Positions 20,468 through 30,383 are shown, numbered from the stretch's first letter. The stretch: DNA of 64,000 bases from Bacteroidales bacterium (GCA_015060905.1 SUXQ01000002.1:62001-126000); one strand, 5' to 3'. Made by a program: numbers and translations. The notes: generated from the letters alone by a model not told the origin.

Positions 20468-21196
20468 TTAATTAATATAAACTTTTGGAAAATATTCGTC
20501 GAACAGAGCCTTTGCAGCATCCAACTGTTCGGGAGTATTCTCTTTTACGCCCGTCAGTTTATACTCCTGCCCCATTGCCGCATATTTGTGTACGCCCAAT
20601 GTATGATAAGGAAGAATTTCGACACGTTGCAACATTTTGTAATCTTTAAAATGGTTGCCCAACGAGCGTATATCCTCTTCTATCGCACTGTAGCCCTGCA
20701 CAAGCACATAGCGCAACCAAAAAGGCTTGCCGACAGATTCGAGCCATGCGGCTGTACGCAGGGTCTGTTCGTTGCCACGTTCGGTAAGATGTTTGTGACG
20801 GGCGGGATTATATTGCTTAACATCGAGGAGTATAAGGTCGGCAAGCGTAAAAAGCTCTTTAACATCGTCGTTCCAAATGCTGCCGTTAGTGTCCACACAG
20901 ATGTTTATGTCCACCTCTTTCAAACGACGGAAGAGAGGGATAAGCTCTTTTGCCTGCACCGTAGGCTCGCCACCGCTGAATGTGACACCGCCCTTTTTCC
21001 CGAAAAAGGGCTTTTGGCTCATAGCCATTTGCAGAATCTCTTCGGGCGAGGTCTCTTTACTCTCGCCCTTAAGGTCTATTGTATCGGGATTCGCACAATA
21101 GAGGCAACGAAAATTACAACCTTGCAGAAATATCACAAGGCGAAGGCCGGGGCCATCGAATGTACCCATCGACTCATACGAATGCACACGTATCAT
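20468..21196 (-). CDS. pflA: Pyruvate formate-lyase activating enzyme
   Basis: Radical SAM enzyme that installs the glycyl radical in PflB. 242 aa. It has the cluster motif CNFRCLYC (CxxxCxxC), the GPGLR start typical of PFL activases, and GGVTFSGGEPTVQ, the SAM-binding GGE region. Normal length. It follows pflB in the same direction but is separated from it by a terminator and the DUF1232 gene, so it probably has its own promoter in the 21197-21305 gap. Confidence 0.95.
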   Translation of the reverse strand: MIRVHSYESMGTFDGPGLRLVIFLQGCNFRCLYCANPDTIDLKGESKETSPEEILQMAMSQKPFFGKKGGVTFSGGEPTVQAKELIPLFRRLKEVDINICVDTNGSIWNDDVKELFTLADLILLDVKQYNPARHKHLTERGNEQTLRTAAWLESVGKPFWLRYVLVQGYSAIEEDIRSLGNHFKDYKMLQRVEILPYHTLGVHKYAAMGQEYKLTGVKENTPEQLDAAKALFDEYFPKVYIN

Positions 21197-21305
21197 ATTC
21201 GCAAACTTTTAGAGCACAAAGGTATAATATTTTTCTCAAAAGACACATTATACATTCTTTATATCTGAAAATCTTCCACACTTACAGACATCCGTCAAGC
21301 ATAAA

Positions 21306-21653
21306 TTACCCCAGAAGTTCATTAAGTTTTTCTTCGGCCTGTGCTTTTATTTGGGGAGTAATATAATCGGCGCACATTTTTACAACAGCAATTAATGCAG
21401 CCGCATCATCAGTATACCCCGCCACCGGAATAAAATCGGGAAGTATATCCAATGGCAGTATCAAATATCCTAATGCACCGGCAATTGTACCTTTTACAGA
21501 AAGTGGAACATCGGGAGACTTCATCACATAAAAGAGTAACATTGCAGGCTTAAGAACATTCTTGCCAAGCGACTTTACTTTTTTCCGGAATTTGGACTCC
21601 GAATAGTGTTTCTTATAAGGAGTTACATCCTTTGGTCCTTTTATTTTGCTCAT
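21306..21653 (-). CDS. DUF1232 (YkvA-like) membrane protein
   Basis: 115 aa. It contains the DUF1232 core: VKGTIAGALGYLILPLDILPDFIPVAGYTDD, with a hydrophobic hairpin and the PLDxxPDFIPxxGYxDD signature at residues 60-90, followed by AALIAVVKMC. The function of this family is unknown; it is widespread and inner-membrane associated. It lies between pflB and pflA, behind the pflB terminator; no functional link is evident. Confidence 0.85.
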   Translation of the reverse strand: MSKIKGPKDVTPYKKHYSESKFRKKVKSLGKNVLKPAMLLFYVMKSPDVPLSVKGTIAGALGYLILPLDILPDFIPVAGYTDDAAALIAVVKMCADYITPQIKAQAEEKLNELLG

Positions 21654-21695
21654 CGTTTAAAGACATTGAATATTAAAAACAACCTTGCAAAAAAC

Positions 21696-21736
21696 AATTC
21701 AGGCTACACGAAATTTTAAATAGTGTAGCCTGAATT
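21696..21736 (-). terminator. pflB terminator
   Basis: Perfect 14-bp stem (AATTCAGGCTACAC with GTGTAGCCTGAATT, 13-nt loop), 14 nt past the pflB stop, AT-rich on both sides. Confidence 0.85.
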
Positions 21737-21750
21737 TATAAGAATTAAAA

Positions 21751-23979
21751 TTACATCTTCTCGTGGAAGCTACGCGAAATTACCTCTAACTGATGTTCGC
21801 GGCTCAGTTTGATGAAGTTCACCGCATATCCCGACACGCGAATCGTCAGCTGGGGATATTTCTCGGGGTGTTCCATTGCATCGAGCAACATTTCGCGGTT
21901 GAGCACATTCACATTAAGGTGGTGCGCACCCTTTGTAAAGTATCCGTCCATCATGGTTACAAGATTCTCCACACGTGTCTCGTTGTCCACACCCAAAGAC
22001 TTGGGAACAATGGAGAATGTGTTACTGATTCCATCCTGCGAGTCGCGGTAGCGCAATTTTGCAACGGAGCTGAGCGACGCAATCGCACCATTCTTGTCGC
22101 GTCCGTGCATGGGGTTGGCACCGGGGGCAAAAGCCACGCCTTTGGCACGACCATCGGGGGTTGCACCGGTTTTTTTACCGTACATTACGTTAGAAGTAAT
22201 TGTAAGCAACGACAATGTGGGGCACGCACCTTTATATACAGGATGTTTCTTTAGCTCTTCGTTGAAGAAGTACACAAGGTCCACACCCAGATGGTCCACA
22301 CGGTCATCGTCGTTACCGAAGCATGGGAATTCTTTCTCTATCTCAAAGCCCTCGGTAAGGCCAATTTCGTTGCGTTTAACAGTTACCTTGCCATACTTTA
22401 TAGCCGAGAGTGAGTCGAGCACAATAGAGAGACCCGCAACACCGTATGCGAGGTTAATCTGCGGATTAGTGTCGATGAGAGCCATCTGTGCCTTCTCGTA
22501 GTAATATTTATCGTGCATATAGTGGATGATATTCATCGCGTCGTTGTATACGCGTGCCACCTGCATAAGCACTTTTTTGTAGTTGCAGAGAACCTCTTCG
22601 TAGTTGAGAAGTTCGCCTGTAAGCACGGGAATATCCTCGACAATCACAGTGCCGGTATTCTCGCAACGTCCGCCGTTGATGGCGAGCAGCAGAGCCTTGG
22701 CAAGATTGCAGCGTGCGCCGAAGAACTGTATCTGCTTACCGATAGCCTGATAAGATACGCAGCAGGCAATTCCATAGTCGTCACAGTTGCGCACTTCGCG
22801 CATGAGAGTGTCATTCTCGTACTGCACCGAAGAAGTATCGATGGACACCTTTGCACAGAACTCTTTGAAGCCGTCGGGAAGTTCGGGACTCCACAGCACT
22901 GTCATATTTGGCTCGGGCGAAGGACCGAGGTTGTAAAGTGTCTGCAAGAAACGGAACGAGGTCTTTGTAACCTTCGTGCGACCATCGTTGAAACGTCCGC
23001 CTATAGCCTCGGTCACCCATGTGGGGTCGCCGGCAAAAATATCGTTGTACGATTGCATGCGCAGGTGACGCACCATGCGTAATTTAATAACAAATTGGTC
23101 GATAAGTTCCTGTGCAAAAGCCTCGTCAATATTGCCTTTGTCAAGGTCATACTGAATGTAAATATCGAGGAACGACGATACGTTACCCAGCGACATTGCA
23201 GCACCATCCTGCTCCTTTACGGCTGCAAGATAGGCCATATACACCCACTGTACAGCCTCCTGAGCGGTTGTTGCGGGGCGGCTGAGGTCGAGCCCGTAAT
23301 ATTCGCCCATTATTTTCATTTCGCCCAATGCCTTTATCTGCTCGGAGACCTCTTCGCGCAAACGGATGGTAGCGTCAGTCATGGGGCTTGTGAGTTTCTT
23401 AAGGTCCTCTTTTTTCGCCTCTATCAGACGGTCAATACCATAGAGTGCCAGACGGCGGTAGTCGCCGATTATACGTCCGCGAGCATAGTTGTCGGGCAAG
23501 CCTGTGAGGAAGCCCAACGAACGGAACTTGCGAATTTCTTCGGTGTAAGCGTCAAACACGCCATCATTGTGAGTCTTGCGATAGTGGTAGAAAATATCCT
23601 TAACCTTTGCATCCACCTCGACACCATTCTCGAGACAAGCCTTCTCCACAACCTTAATGCCACCGTAGGGCTTAATGGCACGTTTAAGAAGTTCATCTGT
23701 CTGAAGCCCGACGATAAGTTCATTTTCACGGTCAATATAACCCGCCTTGTGAGAAGTGATTGTAGAAACAGTTACATTGTCAAGTGAGCGTACGCCATTG
23801 TTGGCTCTCTCCTCTTCGAGAGCCTTCAGACACGCGTTCCAAACTTTTTTTGTTCTTTCGGTGGGACCGGCCAAGAAAGAGGCGTCACCTTCGTAGGGAG
23901 TAAGGTTTCTCTGCACAAAATCAGACACATTAATCTCCTTGCACCAGAGACCTTCTTTAAACATATTATTCATTTTCAT
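21751..23979 (-). CDS. pflB: Pyruvate formate-lyase
   Basis: Converts pyruvate and CoA to formate and acetyl-CoA in anaerobic fermentation. 742 aa. The active-site pair Cys-Cys is in [12 protein letters not shown] (about residues 405-406) and the glycyl-radical site is Gly717 in [10 protein letters not shown]. Other family regions ([33 protein letters not shown]) are intact. It is expressed alone, with its own terminator. The oxygen-sensitive radical supports an anaerobic host. Confidence 0.97.
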   Translation of the reverse strand: MKMNNMFKEGLWCKEINVSDFVQRNLTPYEGDASFLAGPTERTKKVWNACLKALEEERANNGVRSLDNVTVSTITSHKAGYIDRENELIVGLQTDELLKRAIKPYGGIKVVEKACLENGVEVDAKVKDIFYHYRKTHNDGVFDAYTEEIRKFRSLGFLTGLPDNYARGRIIGDYRRLALYGIDRLIEAKKEDLKKLTSPMTDATIRLREEVSEQIKALGEMKIMGEYYGLDLSRPATTAQEAVQWVYMAYLAAVKEQDGAAMSLGNVSSFLDIYIQYDLDKGNIDEAFAQELIDQFVIKLRMVRHLRMQSYNDIFAGDPTWVTEAIGGRFNDGRTKVTKTSFRFLQTLYNLGPSPEPNMTVLWSPELPDGFKEFCAKVSIDTSSVQYENDTLMREVRNCDDYGIACCVSYQAIGKQIQFFGARCNLAKALLLAINGGRCENTGTVIVEDIPVLTGELLNYEEVLCNYKKVLMQVARVYNDAMNIIHYMHDKYYYEKAQMALIDTNPQINLAYGVAGLSIVLDSLSAIKYGKVTVKRNEIGLTEGFEIEKEFPCFGNDDDRVDHLGVDLVYFFNEELKKHPVYKGACPTLSLLTITSNVMYGKKTGATPDGRAKGVAFAPGANPMHGRDKNGAIASLSSVAKLRYRDSQDGISNTFSIVPKSLGVDNETRVENLVTMMDGYFTKGAHHLNVNVLNREMLLDAMEHPEKYPQLTIRVSGYAVNFIKLSREHQLEVISRSFHEKM

Positions 23980-24011
23980 AGTATTTAATTTGCAAACATA
24001 GAAGTTTACGA

Positions 24012-24019
24012 CAAAGATA
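24012..24019 (-). promoter_or_regulatory. Putative pflB promoter -7 element
   Basis: The minus strand reads TATCTTTG, a full match to TAnnTTTG, 32 nt before the pflB ATG. The -33 element is weak. Confidence 0.55.
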
Positions 24020-24077
24020 CTACTTTTTACGGAGTAAACATAAAAAATCGGACGTTATTATAATATAAAAATTGTTA

Positions 24078-24144
24078 GCAGAATTCCCCGAGACTTTACG
24101 CCTCGGGGAATTTTGCATATTCTGCTATTTTACATCGTTCCAAC
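24078..24144. repeat. Degenerate direct repeat, copy A (fossil esterase gene end plus terminator)
   Basis: About 84% identical by eye to 25160-25228. It contains an 11-bp hairpin (AATTCCCCGAG with CTCGGGGAATT, 24082-24112). On the minus strand it also encodes WNDVK and a stop, the same five last residues as the sialate O-acetylesterase; homology stops beyond that. So it is a remnant of a copy of that gene's 3' end and terminator, now stranded 1 kb from the gene. Confidence 0.75.
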
Positions 24145-24258
24145 ACGATTGCCCCACATTTGAAATAAGATTTATATTTTCAACTTAAAATGATAAATCT
24201 ACAACCTTTTCACTACATTTGTTAAGTAATTTTGCTCCCCCAAAAAACAATAATAATC

Positions 24259-24735
24259 ATGAGAAACTATTTTATCAATGGGCGAAGAATGCCCAACATT
24301 TTCGAGAGAGCAATGATGTACAATGTACACACAAAAGACATCCTTAGAAAATACAAAAGTCTTTCTGAAGATGAAAAAGATTTCATAGTTAAACATCCTA
24401 TGACATCTTTTCAATTTTACAACAATTCCGTAAAAGCAGAGAATGCTGCAAGTAAATTTGGAGGTCTAACCAACGGATATGGCGATGCAATAAGGCATTG
24501 TTATTGGTGTGCGTTAAATAAAATGGATGCCGGGAAAAGTTCAACCCTCGCAGAAGAATATGGCGATGCCCATGAAAACAAGCCTAATAATTTTGCAAAA
24601 GAAATGGATTTACACAATAATTCCGTAGGATATTCGTTGGGTATAAAGGCTATAGAGAACGAATGGAGCGACGAAGAATTATTAAAAAACGTGATAAAAG
24701 CAGCAGACGATGGAATTTTACAAATTGGTTATTAA
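24259..24735 (+). CDS. DUF6973-type protein, candidate effector
   Basis: 158 aa from the ATG; a TTG further upstream is in frame but unlikely. No signal peptide. The C-terminal half has the pattern I associate with DUF6973: NGYGDAIRHCYWCALNK (72-88), LAEEYGDAHE (98-106) and MDLHNNSVG (116-124), with conserved Asp76, Arg79, His80, Trp83, His105, Glu106, Asp117, His119 and two Asn. This domain also forms C-terminal parts of larger exported or polymorphic-toxin-like proteins; its activity is unknown to me. The gene overlaps the following lipoprotein gene by 26 nt and is more AT-rich than its neighbours. Confidence 0.7.
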   Translation: MRNYFINGRRMPNIFERAMMYNVHTKDILRKYKSLSEDEKDFIVKHPMTSFQFYNNSVKAENAASKFGGLTNGYGDAIRHCYWCALNKMDAGKSSTLAEEYGDAHENKPNNFAKEMDLHNNSVGYSLGIKAIENEWSDEELLKNVIKAADDGILQIGY

Positions 24736-25153
24736 GATTTTCACACTCACATTTATTTTGCCATTTGCGTTTATTAGTTGTAAAGAATTTGAACAAACTT
24801 TGGAGCTATCGCTGGAGAAACAGAAAATCGGAGAGGCTTTTACCCTTGCCGAATATTGCGAGGGGGATTATGACAGTATATATATTATATACCCATATGA
24901 TACTCCAGAGACTATTCAAAAACTGCCTTATAAAATGTCAAAACCATTGAGAAACTATTGCTCTTGCACATCGTCCGACTCATATTCGACAATATTATTT
25001 ATAAGTAATGGGGTGGTTGAAGCCTATTCAGAGGTAACATACGATAAAGTGATATTTTCATCACCACAGTTACCGGAAAACATACGCACTTTCTCTTACA
25101 ATCAATCTTTTATTTTAGACAAGGATAGAAGGGCCCATATATACAAGAATTAA
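24710..25153 (+). CDS. Small lipoprotein, candidate partner or immunity protein
   Basis: 147 aa. An N-terminal hydrophobic segment ends in lipobox AFISC with Cys24, so the mature protein is lipid-anchored outside the cytoplasm. The core LAEYCEGDYDSIYIIYPYDT (47-65) has the pattern C-x-x-D-x-D followed by a beta strand and PYD, which recurs in small uncharacterised bacterial envelope proteins. The remainder alternates short beta strands. Its start lies inside the DUF6973-type gene, implying translational coupling. An immunity role is inference from size, location and overlap. Confidence 0.65.
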   Translation: MEFYKLVIKIFTLTFILPFAFISCKEFEQTLELSLEKQKIGEAFTLAEYCEGDYDSIYIIYPYDTPETIQKLPYKMSKPLRNYCSCTSSDSYSTILFISNGVVEAYSEVTYDKVIFSSPQLPENIRTFSYNQSFILDKDRRAHIYKN

Positions 25154-25159
25154 ACTTAT

Positions 25160-25228
25160 GCAAATAATCCCCGAGACATTGAACCTCGGGGATTATTTGC
25201 ATATTCGACTATTTAACATCGTTCCAAC
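25160..25228. repeat. Direct repeat copy B with 16-bp hairpin terminator
   Basis: A perfect 16-bp stem (arms GCAAATAATCCCCGAG and CTCGGGGATTATTTGC, 25160-25200) between the convergent lipoprotein and esterase genes; it can terminate both. The repeat extends into the last codons of the esterase (to 25228) and matches copy A. Confidence 0.85.
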
Positions 25229-26669
25229 GGTCGGTGCGGAAAGGAATTGCCGGAACACCGAAAAGATTTTTCAAGTTAACCTCGCCGCAAACGTTTCGAA
25301 AAGCGTAACGCACAGCCACAGGCGTCGGAACCTTTTCGCTCCACACAGTAACCACACTGCCCCACACGCGAGCCTCGGCCGGATGAAATTTACGATCCTC
25401 GCCGGCAAGTTCGAAGCCCTTTACAGGCACATTGCTCCACGGAGCAAGCCCCATCGGCGCATTCTTCATCTTCACCTTCACCTTGCCATCCTTCTGAACC
25501 TCGTGCGACTCATATTGCGGAGCCTTTGCCTCGAAACCCTTACAACCATAAGTCTGCGCCATTGCCAATGCCGCCAGACGCTCACCAATTTCAAATTTCT
25601 TAGGCGGATGCAGACAAGTAGCGTCGCCAAGGTCGGTGGTGCTTGCCATTCCGCTGTTGGGAATAATATCCATTGCCCGCTCCTGACACTCCACAAACAG
25701 CGGAAGCGTCGTATCGGTGTACGAATTACAATAATAGTAAGAAGGAATCATCACATAGTAAAAAGGCATCTTATTTTCCGTATCGCCCCAATCCTCGCGC
25801 CACTGCCTGACCATACGCGCAAGCATAATATCATAATGGTCAATGTCGCCAAGATATTCGAGGCTCTGATAGCCGAGGTTAGCCTCGCCCTGATACCACA
25901 AAAAGCCCTTTGCATTATAGTTGCGAACAGGGGCAATCATACCGCAATATAGCTCGGAGGGGGTGAGCGGATGCAACGTATGCTTGTGCTTAATCTGCTC
26001 CTCGGTTGCAACATCTCTCAATGCCGATAATGGCATCCACGCCTCGACGCGCGAGCCGCCCCAACCGGCAGTTATAATGCCGATAGGGTAATTAAGTTCG
26101 TGCGACAGCTCATGAGCAAAAAAATATGACACGGCAGATGTTTCGGCCACACTTTGCGGCGCAGCCTCGCGCCACTCGCCCACACAATCGTCAAGGTCTT
26201 TATCGTAAGAACGAGCCTTTTTTACTGTGAACATGCGAATTTTGTCTTTCATCGCACTGCCGCGACGTATGAAGGTCATGGAATTTTCAATAGGCTGATG
26301 CATATAACCCTGAACAGGCATTTCCATATTACTCTGCCCGACACACACCCACACGTCGCCTATAAGAATATTTTCGAGCATGAGTTTTTCGCCGTCACTG
26401 ATGGTTATTGTATGTTTATCGAAAGACGCAGACGGCGTTGCGACCTTTACAGCCCAATTACCATCCTTGTCGCTGCGCGTGCGCACCTTATCCTTGCTCC
26501 ACGACACACAGATTGTCACCTTTTTGTCAGGGTCGGCCTTGCCCCACAGATTAACCTCACTCTGCTGTTGCAGCACCATATTACTGCCCAAAATACGCGG
26601 CAACACCACTTTTGCCGACGCAGAGAAACATACACATGCGGCGACAATGGAAACTAATAACTTTTTCAT
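25209..26669 (-). CDS. Sialate O-acetylesterase (SGNH-type)
   Basis: Removes O-acetyl groups from sialic acids, exposing them to sialidases. 486 aa with a signal peptide (MKKLLVSIVAACVCFSASA). Family landmarks: LPRILGSNMVLQQQSEVNLWG, the SGNH serine block VCVGQSNMEMPV, GWGGSRVEAWMP and FLWYQGEANLGY, and the His region DLGDATCLHPP near the C-terminus. Normal for family SASA (PF03629). It starts 8 nt after the alanine dehydrogenase, so the two are cotranscribed. Acts in the periplasm or outside. Confidence 0.9.
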   Translation of the reverse strand: MKKLLVSIVAACVCFSASAKVVLPRILGSNMVLQQQSEVNLWGKADPDKKVTICVSWSKDKVRTRSDKDGNWAVKVATPSASFDKHTITISDGEKLMLENILIGDVWVCVGQSNMEMPVQGYMHQPIENSMTFIRRGSAMKDKIRMFTVKKARSYDKDLDDCVGEWREAAPQSVAETSAVSYFFAHELSHELNYPIGIITAGWGGSRVEAWMPLSALRDVATEEQIKHKHTLHPLTPSELYCGMIAPVRNYNAKGFLWYQGEANLGYQSLEYLGDIDHYDIMLARMVRQWREDWGDTENKMPFYYVMIPSYYYCNSYTDTTLPLFVECQERAMDIIPNSGMASTTDLGDATCLHPPKKFEIGERLAALAMAQTYGCKGFEAKAPQYESHEVQKDGKVKVKMKNAPMGLAPWSNVPVKGFELAGEDRKFHPAEARVWGSVVTVWSEKVPTPVAVRYAFRNVCGEVNLKNLFGVPAIPFRTDRWNDVK

Positions 26670-26677
26670 TATATAAA

Positions 26678-27784
26678 TTACAATTCTATCGGTTGATAAG
26701 GAATATTATAGTAGTCGGCAATAGCCTTAAAGGTAACCTTACCATCAACAATATTCAATCCCGCAGCAAGGCTGGCATTATCCTTGCACGCCTGTTGCCA
26801 CCCCTTTTCGGCAAGCTGAAGCACATAGGGGAATGTTGCATTTGTAAGAGCCATTGTAGAAGTATATGGCACCGCTCCCGGAATATTGGCAACAGCATAA
26901 TGCACAACACCATTAATCTCGTAAACAGGGTCGCTGTGAGTGGTTGCATGAGAAGACTCGAAACATCCACCTTGATCGATAGCAACATCCACCATCACCG
27001 AGCCGGGAGCAATATATTGCAACATATCTTTTGTCACAAGATGCGGACAACGTGCACCGGGAATAAGCACCGAACCAATAACAGCATCGACAGTTTTTAA
27101 CTCTTCGATAATTGCACCCTTGCTCGAACATAATGTCTTTACATTCGCGGGCAACACCTGTGCCAAATAGCGCAAACGAGGCAACGAAACATCAGCAATA
27201 GTAACGTCGGCACCCATGCCTGCCGCCACCGTTGCAGCAGTTGCTCCCACAACACCCGCGCCAAGCACCAACACTTTTGCAGGCTTTACACCCGGAACAC
27301 CACCCATCAATTTTCCTTTGCCACCCTGCGGAGCCGTAAGGAAACGAGCCGCAACCTGCGCAGCCATCTTTCCTGCAATCTCACTCATGGGCACAAGCAG
27401 AGGCAAGGTTTTATCGGGCAACTGCACAGTCTCGTAAGCCAGGCAGACAGCACCGCTCGCAAGCATAGCATCCGTAAGAGCCCTGTCCGATGCAAAATGA
27501 AAATAAGTGAAAAGCAACTGACCGGGACGCACAAGATTATATTCGGGAGCAATAGGCTCCTTAACCTTTACAATCATTTCAGCCTTAGCATAAACCTCCT
27601 CGGCAGCCTGTAACATACACGCGCCTGCAGCAGCATACTCATCGTCGGGGAAGCCACTGCCCGCACCCGCCGACATTTGAACATACACAATATGTCCGCG
27701 CTCGACCAACTCTTTTACACCCGCAGGAGTCAAAGCCACTCGATTCTCATTATTCTTTATCTCTTTAGGAAGTCCTATTATCAT
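26678..27784 (-). CDS. ald: Alanine dehydrogenase
   Basis: NAD-dependent interconversion of L-alanine and pyruvate plus ammonia. 368 aa from MIIGLPKEIKNNENRVALTP, the canonical N-terminus; an in-frame extension to 27847 is not supported. The NAD-binding loop KVLVLGAGVVGATAA and the substrate region SEIAGKMAAQVAARFL are clear. It shares a transcript with the sialate O-acetylesterase, whose gene follows after 8 nt. Confidence 0.94.
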   Translation of the reverse strand: MIIGLPKEIKNNENRVALTPAGVKELVERGHIVYVQMSAGAGSGFPDDEYAAAGACMLQAAEEVYAKAEMIVKVKEPIAPEYNLVRPGQLLFTYFHFASDRALTDAMLASGAVCLAYETVQLPDKTLPLLVPMSEIAGKMAAQVAARFLTAPQGGKGKLMGGVPGVKPAKVLVLGAGVVGATAATVAAGMGADVTIADVSLPRLRYLAQVLPANVKTLCSSKGAIIEELKTVDAVIGSVLIPGARCPHLVTKDMLQYIAPGSVMVDVAIDQGGCFESSHATTHSDPVYEINGVVHYAVANIPGAVPYTSTMALTNATFPYVLQLAEKGWQQACKDNASLAAGLNIVDGKVTFKAIADYYNIPYQPIEL

Positions 27785-27991
27785 AATCTCATAATTTTTA
27801 GTTAAACATCGGCGCAAGATACTCAAAAAGTTTCGTAAAAATGACAAAGAACAAAAAAAATCAACCGTAAATCATCTTATTATTTAAAAAAACGCATGAA
27901 AATCCACAAAAAATCACGACCTTCGTACAGTTTGGCACATTTTTATTAAAAATTATATACTAATCGCAAAAATGCCACGTTAAGAGAAAAG

Positions 27992-28933
27992 ATGAAAAAG
28001 ATTCTGATTACCACAATAGTGCTACTGTGTGCGTTTCTCGAACTGCACGCACAATACGACGTACACTATACACACTATTGGAAGATGCAGAATTTTTACA
28101 ATCCGGCAGGTGCGGGAGCCACAAAGAAAATGCACATTTTTGCAGGATACAGCAACCAAATGTCAGGCTTCGAGAATAACCCCAAAAGCATGCTCTTCAA
28201 CCTTGACGCCCCACTGACAATGCTCAAAGGCGACCACTCGATAGGCCTGGGCATACTGAGCGACGAAGCAGGAATGTTCACCAACCAGCATCTTTTTTTA
28301 AACTACGCCTTTGCCCTGAAACTTTTTGGCGGACGCCTTGCCATAGGAGCACAAGTGGGACTGCTGAACGAAAAATTCGACCCCTCGGGAATAATTCTGG
28401 GACAAGATAAAAACGACCCGGCATTCCCCACAAAAACAGAGAATGGCAACAAGATGGATTTTGGCGCCGGAGTACTGTACCAGCATAAATATTTTTATTC
28501 GGGAATATCGGCACTGCACATAAACGCACCACTCATATATTTAGGTGAAAAAAACCAAATGCAGATAGACCCTTTTTATAATTTTATAGCCGGAGGCAAT
28601 ATTCCGTTAAAAAATACGTTAATAACCATACAGCCCTCTATAATGATAATGACCGACCTTGTATCCTACCGAACGGATATTACGGCAAAAGGCTGCTACA
28701 AATACAAAAACCGCACCTTTTTTGGTGGAGCAACATACAGCCCATCAACATCAGTAGCCATGTTTTTGGGAATAGAGGTAATGAACATTACACTAAGCTA
28801 TGGATACGAACTGTTCACGTCGGGAGTAGGAGCCTCACACGGCAACCACGACATTTACTTGGGCTACGACTTTGATTTTGATATATTTAAAAAAGGGAAA
28901 AACAAACATAACAGTATAAGAATACTACAATGA
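27992..28933 (+). CDS. porP: PorP/SprF-family outer membrane protein
   Basis: 313 aa, signal peptide (MKKILITTIVLLCAFLELHAQ), then the PorP/SprF signature start YDVHYTHYWKMQNFYNPAGAG and a barrel of alternating strands. PorP-type proteins belong to the type IX secretion outer-membrane complex and serve attachment or PorK ring function. It overlaps porK by ATGA and opens the operon. The upstream gap to ald (27785-27991) is AT-rich and must contain both divergent promoters; I could not pick a convincing one. Confidence 0.92.
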   Translation: MKKILITTIVLLCAFLELHAQYDVHYTHYWKMQNFYNPAGAGATKKMHIFAGYSNQMSGFENNPKSMLFNLDAPLTMLKGDHSIGLGILSDEAGMFTNQHLFLNYAFALKLFGGRLAIGAQVGLLNEKFDPSGIILGQDKNDPAFPTKTENGNKMDFGAGVLYQHKYFYSGISALHINAPLIYLGEKNQMQIDPFYNFIAGGNIPLKNTLITIQPSIMIMTDLVSYRTDITAKGCYKYKNRTFFGGATYSPSTSVAMFLGIEVMNITLSYGYELFTSGVGASHGNHDIYLGYDFDFDIFKKGKNKHNSIRILQ

Positions 28934-30357
28934 AAAGAATAACACTCTGTTTATCGGCAATTCTCACGATGCTTATGTTCGCATCATGCATGGGTGCGCA
29001 AAGCAGCAACGCCATCGGTGGCGAACTTACCGGAATAGGCGGCACATCCATCAACGAGCCCTCACCCTACGGAATGGTGCTTGTAGAGCGCGGTTCCATA
29101 AAATTGGGCAACGAAGAGACAGATTCACTATGGGGAACAACCTCCACCGTAAAGGATATTTCGGTCGATGCCTTCTGGATGGACGAGACAGAGGTAACAA
29201 ACGCCGAATACAGACAATTTGTATTCTGGGTGCGCGACTCCATCATACGCGAACGTCTCGCCGACCCCGCATACGGCGGCGACGAAACATATAAAATAAC
29301 AGAAGACAAGTTCGGCGAGCCTGTCACACCCCACCTTAATTGGAGCAAGCCCATCCCCTGGCGCAAGCCCAACGAGGACGAGCTTCGCGCAATAGAGAGT
29401 GTCTACACGACAAACCCCGTAACAGGCGCAAAAATGCTCGATGCCTCACAGATGAACTACCGCTACGAAATTTACGACTACACCCTCGCCGCACAACGTC
29501 GATACAACCTCGACCCCGCGAAGCGCAATCGCAACACCGATATTCCCGTAAGCACCGAGGCGGTAACAATCTCCAAAGACACAGCATACATCGACGACGA
29601 AGGCCGCATCATCAGCCAGACAGTCACACGTCCCCTATCGAACCCCTTCGACTTTCTCAACACCTACATAGTAAACATCTACCCCGACACCACATGTTGG
29701 GTAAACGACTTTCCCAATTCCAACAACGAAGTATACCTTAATTTATATTTCAGTCACCCCAACTACAGCGACTACCCCGTCGTAGGCGTCAGCTGGGAGC
29801 AAGCAAACGCATTCTGCGCATGGCGCACAGAATTTCTGCTCAAGGGTCTTGGCGGACAAGCAAAATACATACAACGCTACCGTCTGCCCTCGGAAGCCGA
29901 GTGGGAATACGCCGCACGTGGCAAAGAGGGAACAAAATTCCCCTGGGAGTCGGGCGACACAAAAAGCGACAAAGGATGCTATTATGCCAACTATAAACCC
30001 GGCGAGGGCAACTACACACAAGATGGCAACCTTATAACCTCGAAATGCGGAATATACTCGGCAAACACCAACGGACTATATGACATGGCAGGAAATGTAG
30101 CCGAATGGACATCAACCGTTTACACCGAAGCAGGAATATTACAAATGGGCGACATTAACCCCGACCTGCAATATCGTGCAGCCAAAGAGGACCCCTACGC
30201 ACTAAAGAAAAAGGCCATACGCGGCGGCTCGTGGAAAGACCCCGTAAAATTCATACAAGGCGCGACACGCTCCTATGAATATCAAAATGAAGCACGCTCG
30301 TACATAGGATTCCGTTGCGTGCGCAGCTTCACAGGAATAAGCAGAAACAGAAAATAG
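28930..30357 (+). CDS. porK: Type IX secretion lipoprotein PorK/GldK
   Basis: 475 aa, lipoprotein signal with lipobox MFASC (Cys20). The body is the formylglycine-generating-enzyme-like (SUMF1) fold: DETEVTNAEYRQFV, YPVVGVSWEQANAFCAWR, RLPSEAEWEYAARG, NGLYDMAGNVAEWTS, AIRGGSWKDP and YIGFRCVR. In PorK this fold is structural: with PorN it forms the ring under the outer membrane. An insert at about 180-270 is typical of PorK/GldK. Position between porP and porL supports the call. Confidence 0.95.
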   Translation: MKRITLCLSAILTMLMFASCMGAQSSNAIGGELTGIGGTSINEPSPYGMVLVERGSIKLGNEETDSLWGTTSTVKDISVDAFWMDETEVTNAEYRQFVFWVRDSIIRERLADPAYGGDETYKITEDKFGEPVTPHLNWSKPIPWRKPNEDELRAIESVYTTNPVTGAKMLDASQMNYRYEIYDYTLAAQRRYNLDPAKRNRNTDIPVSTEAVTISKDTAYIDDEGRIISQTVTRPLSNPFDFLNTYIVNIYPDTTCWVNDFPNSNNEVYLNLYFSHPNYSDYPVVGVSWEQANAFCAWRTEFLLKGLGGQAKYIQRYRLPSEAEWEYAARGKEGTKFPWESGDTKSDKGCYYANYKPGEGNYTQDGNLITSKCGIYSANTNGLYDMAGNVAEWTSTVYTEAGILQMGDINPDLQYRAAKEDPYALKKKAIRGGSWKDPVKFIQGATRSYEYQNEARSYIGFRCVRSFTGISRNRK

Positions 30358-30383
30358 GAATAATCTTGATAGACAATAAAATT

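Noticed and set aside
24082-25200. Insertion sequence with terminal inverted repeats
   Set aside because: The flanking elements are direct repeats of a terminator and gene end, each itself a hairpin; there is no transposase between them.
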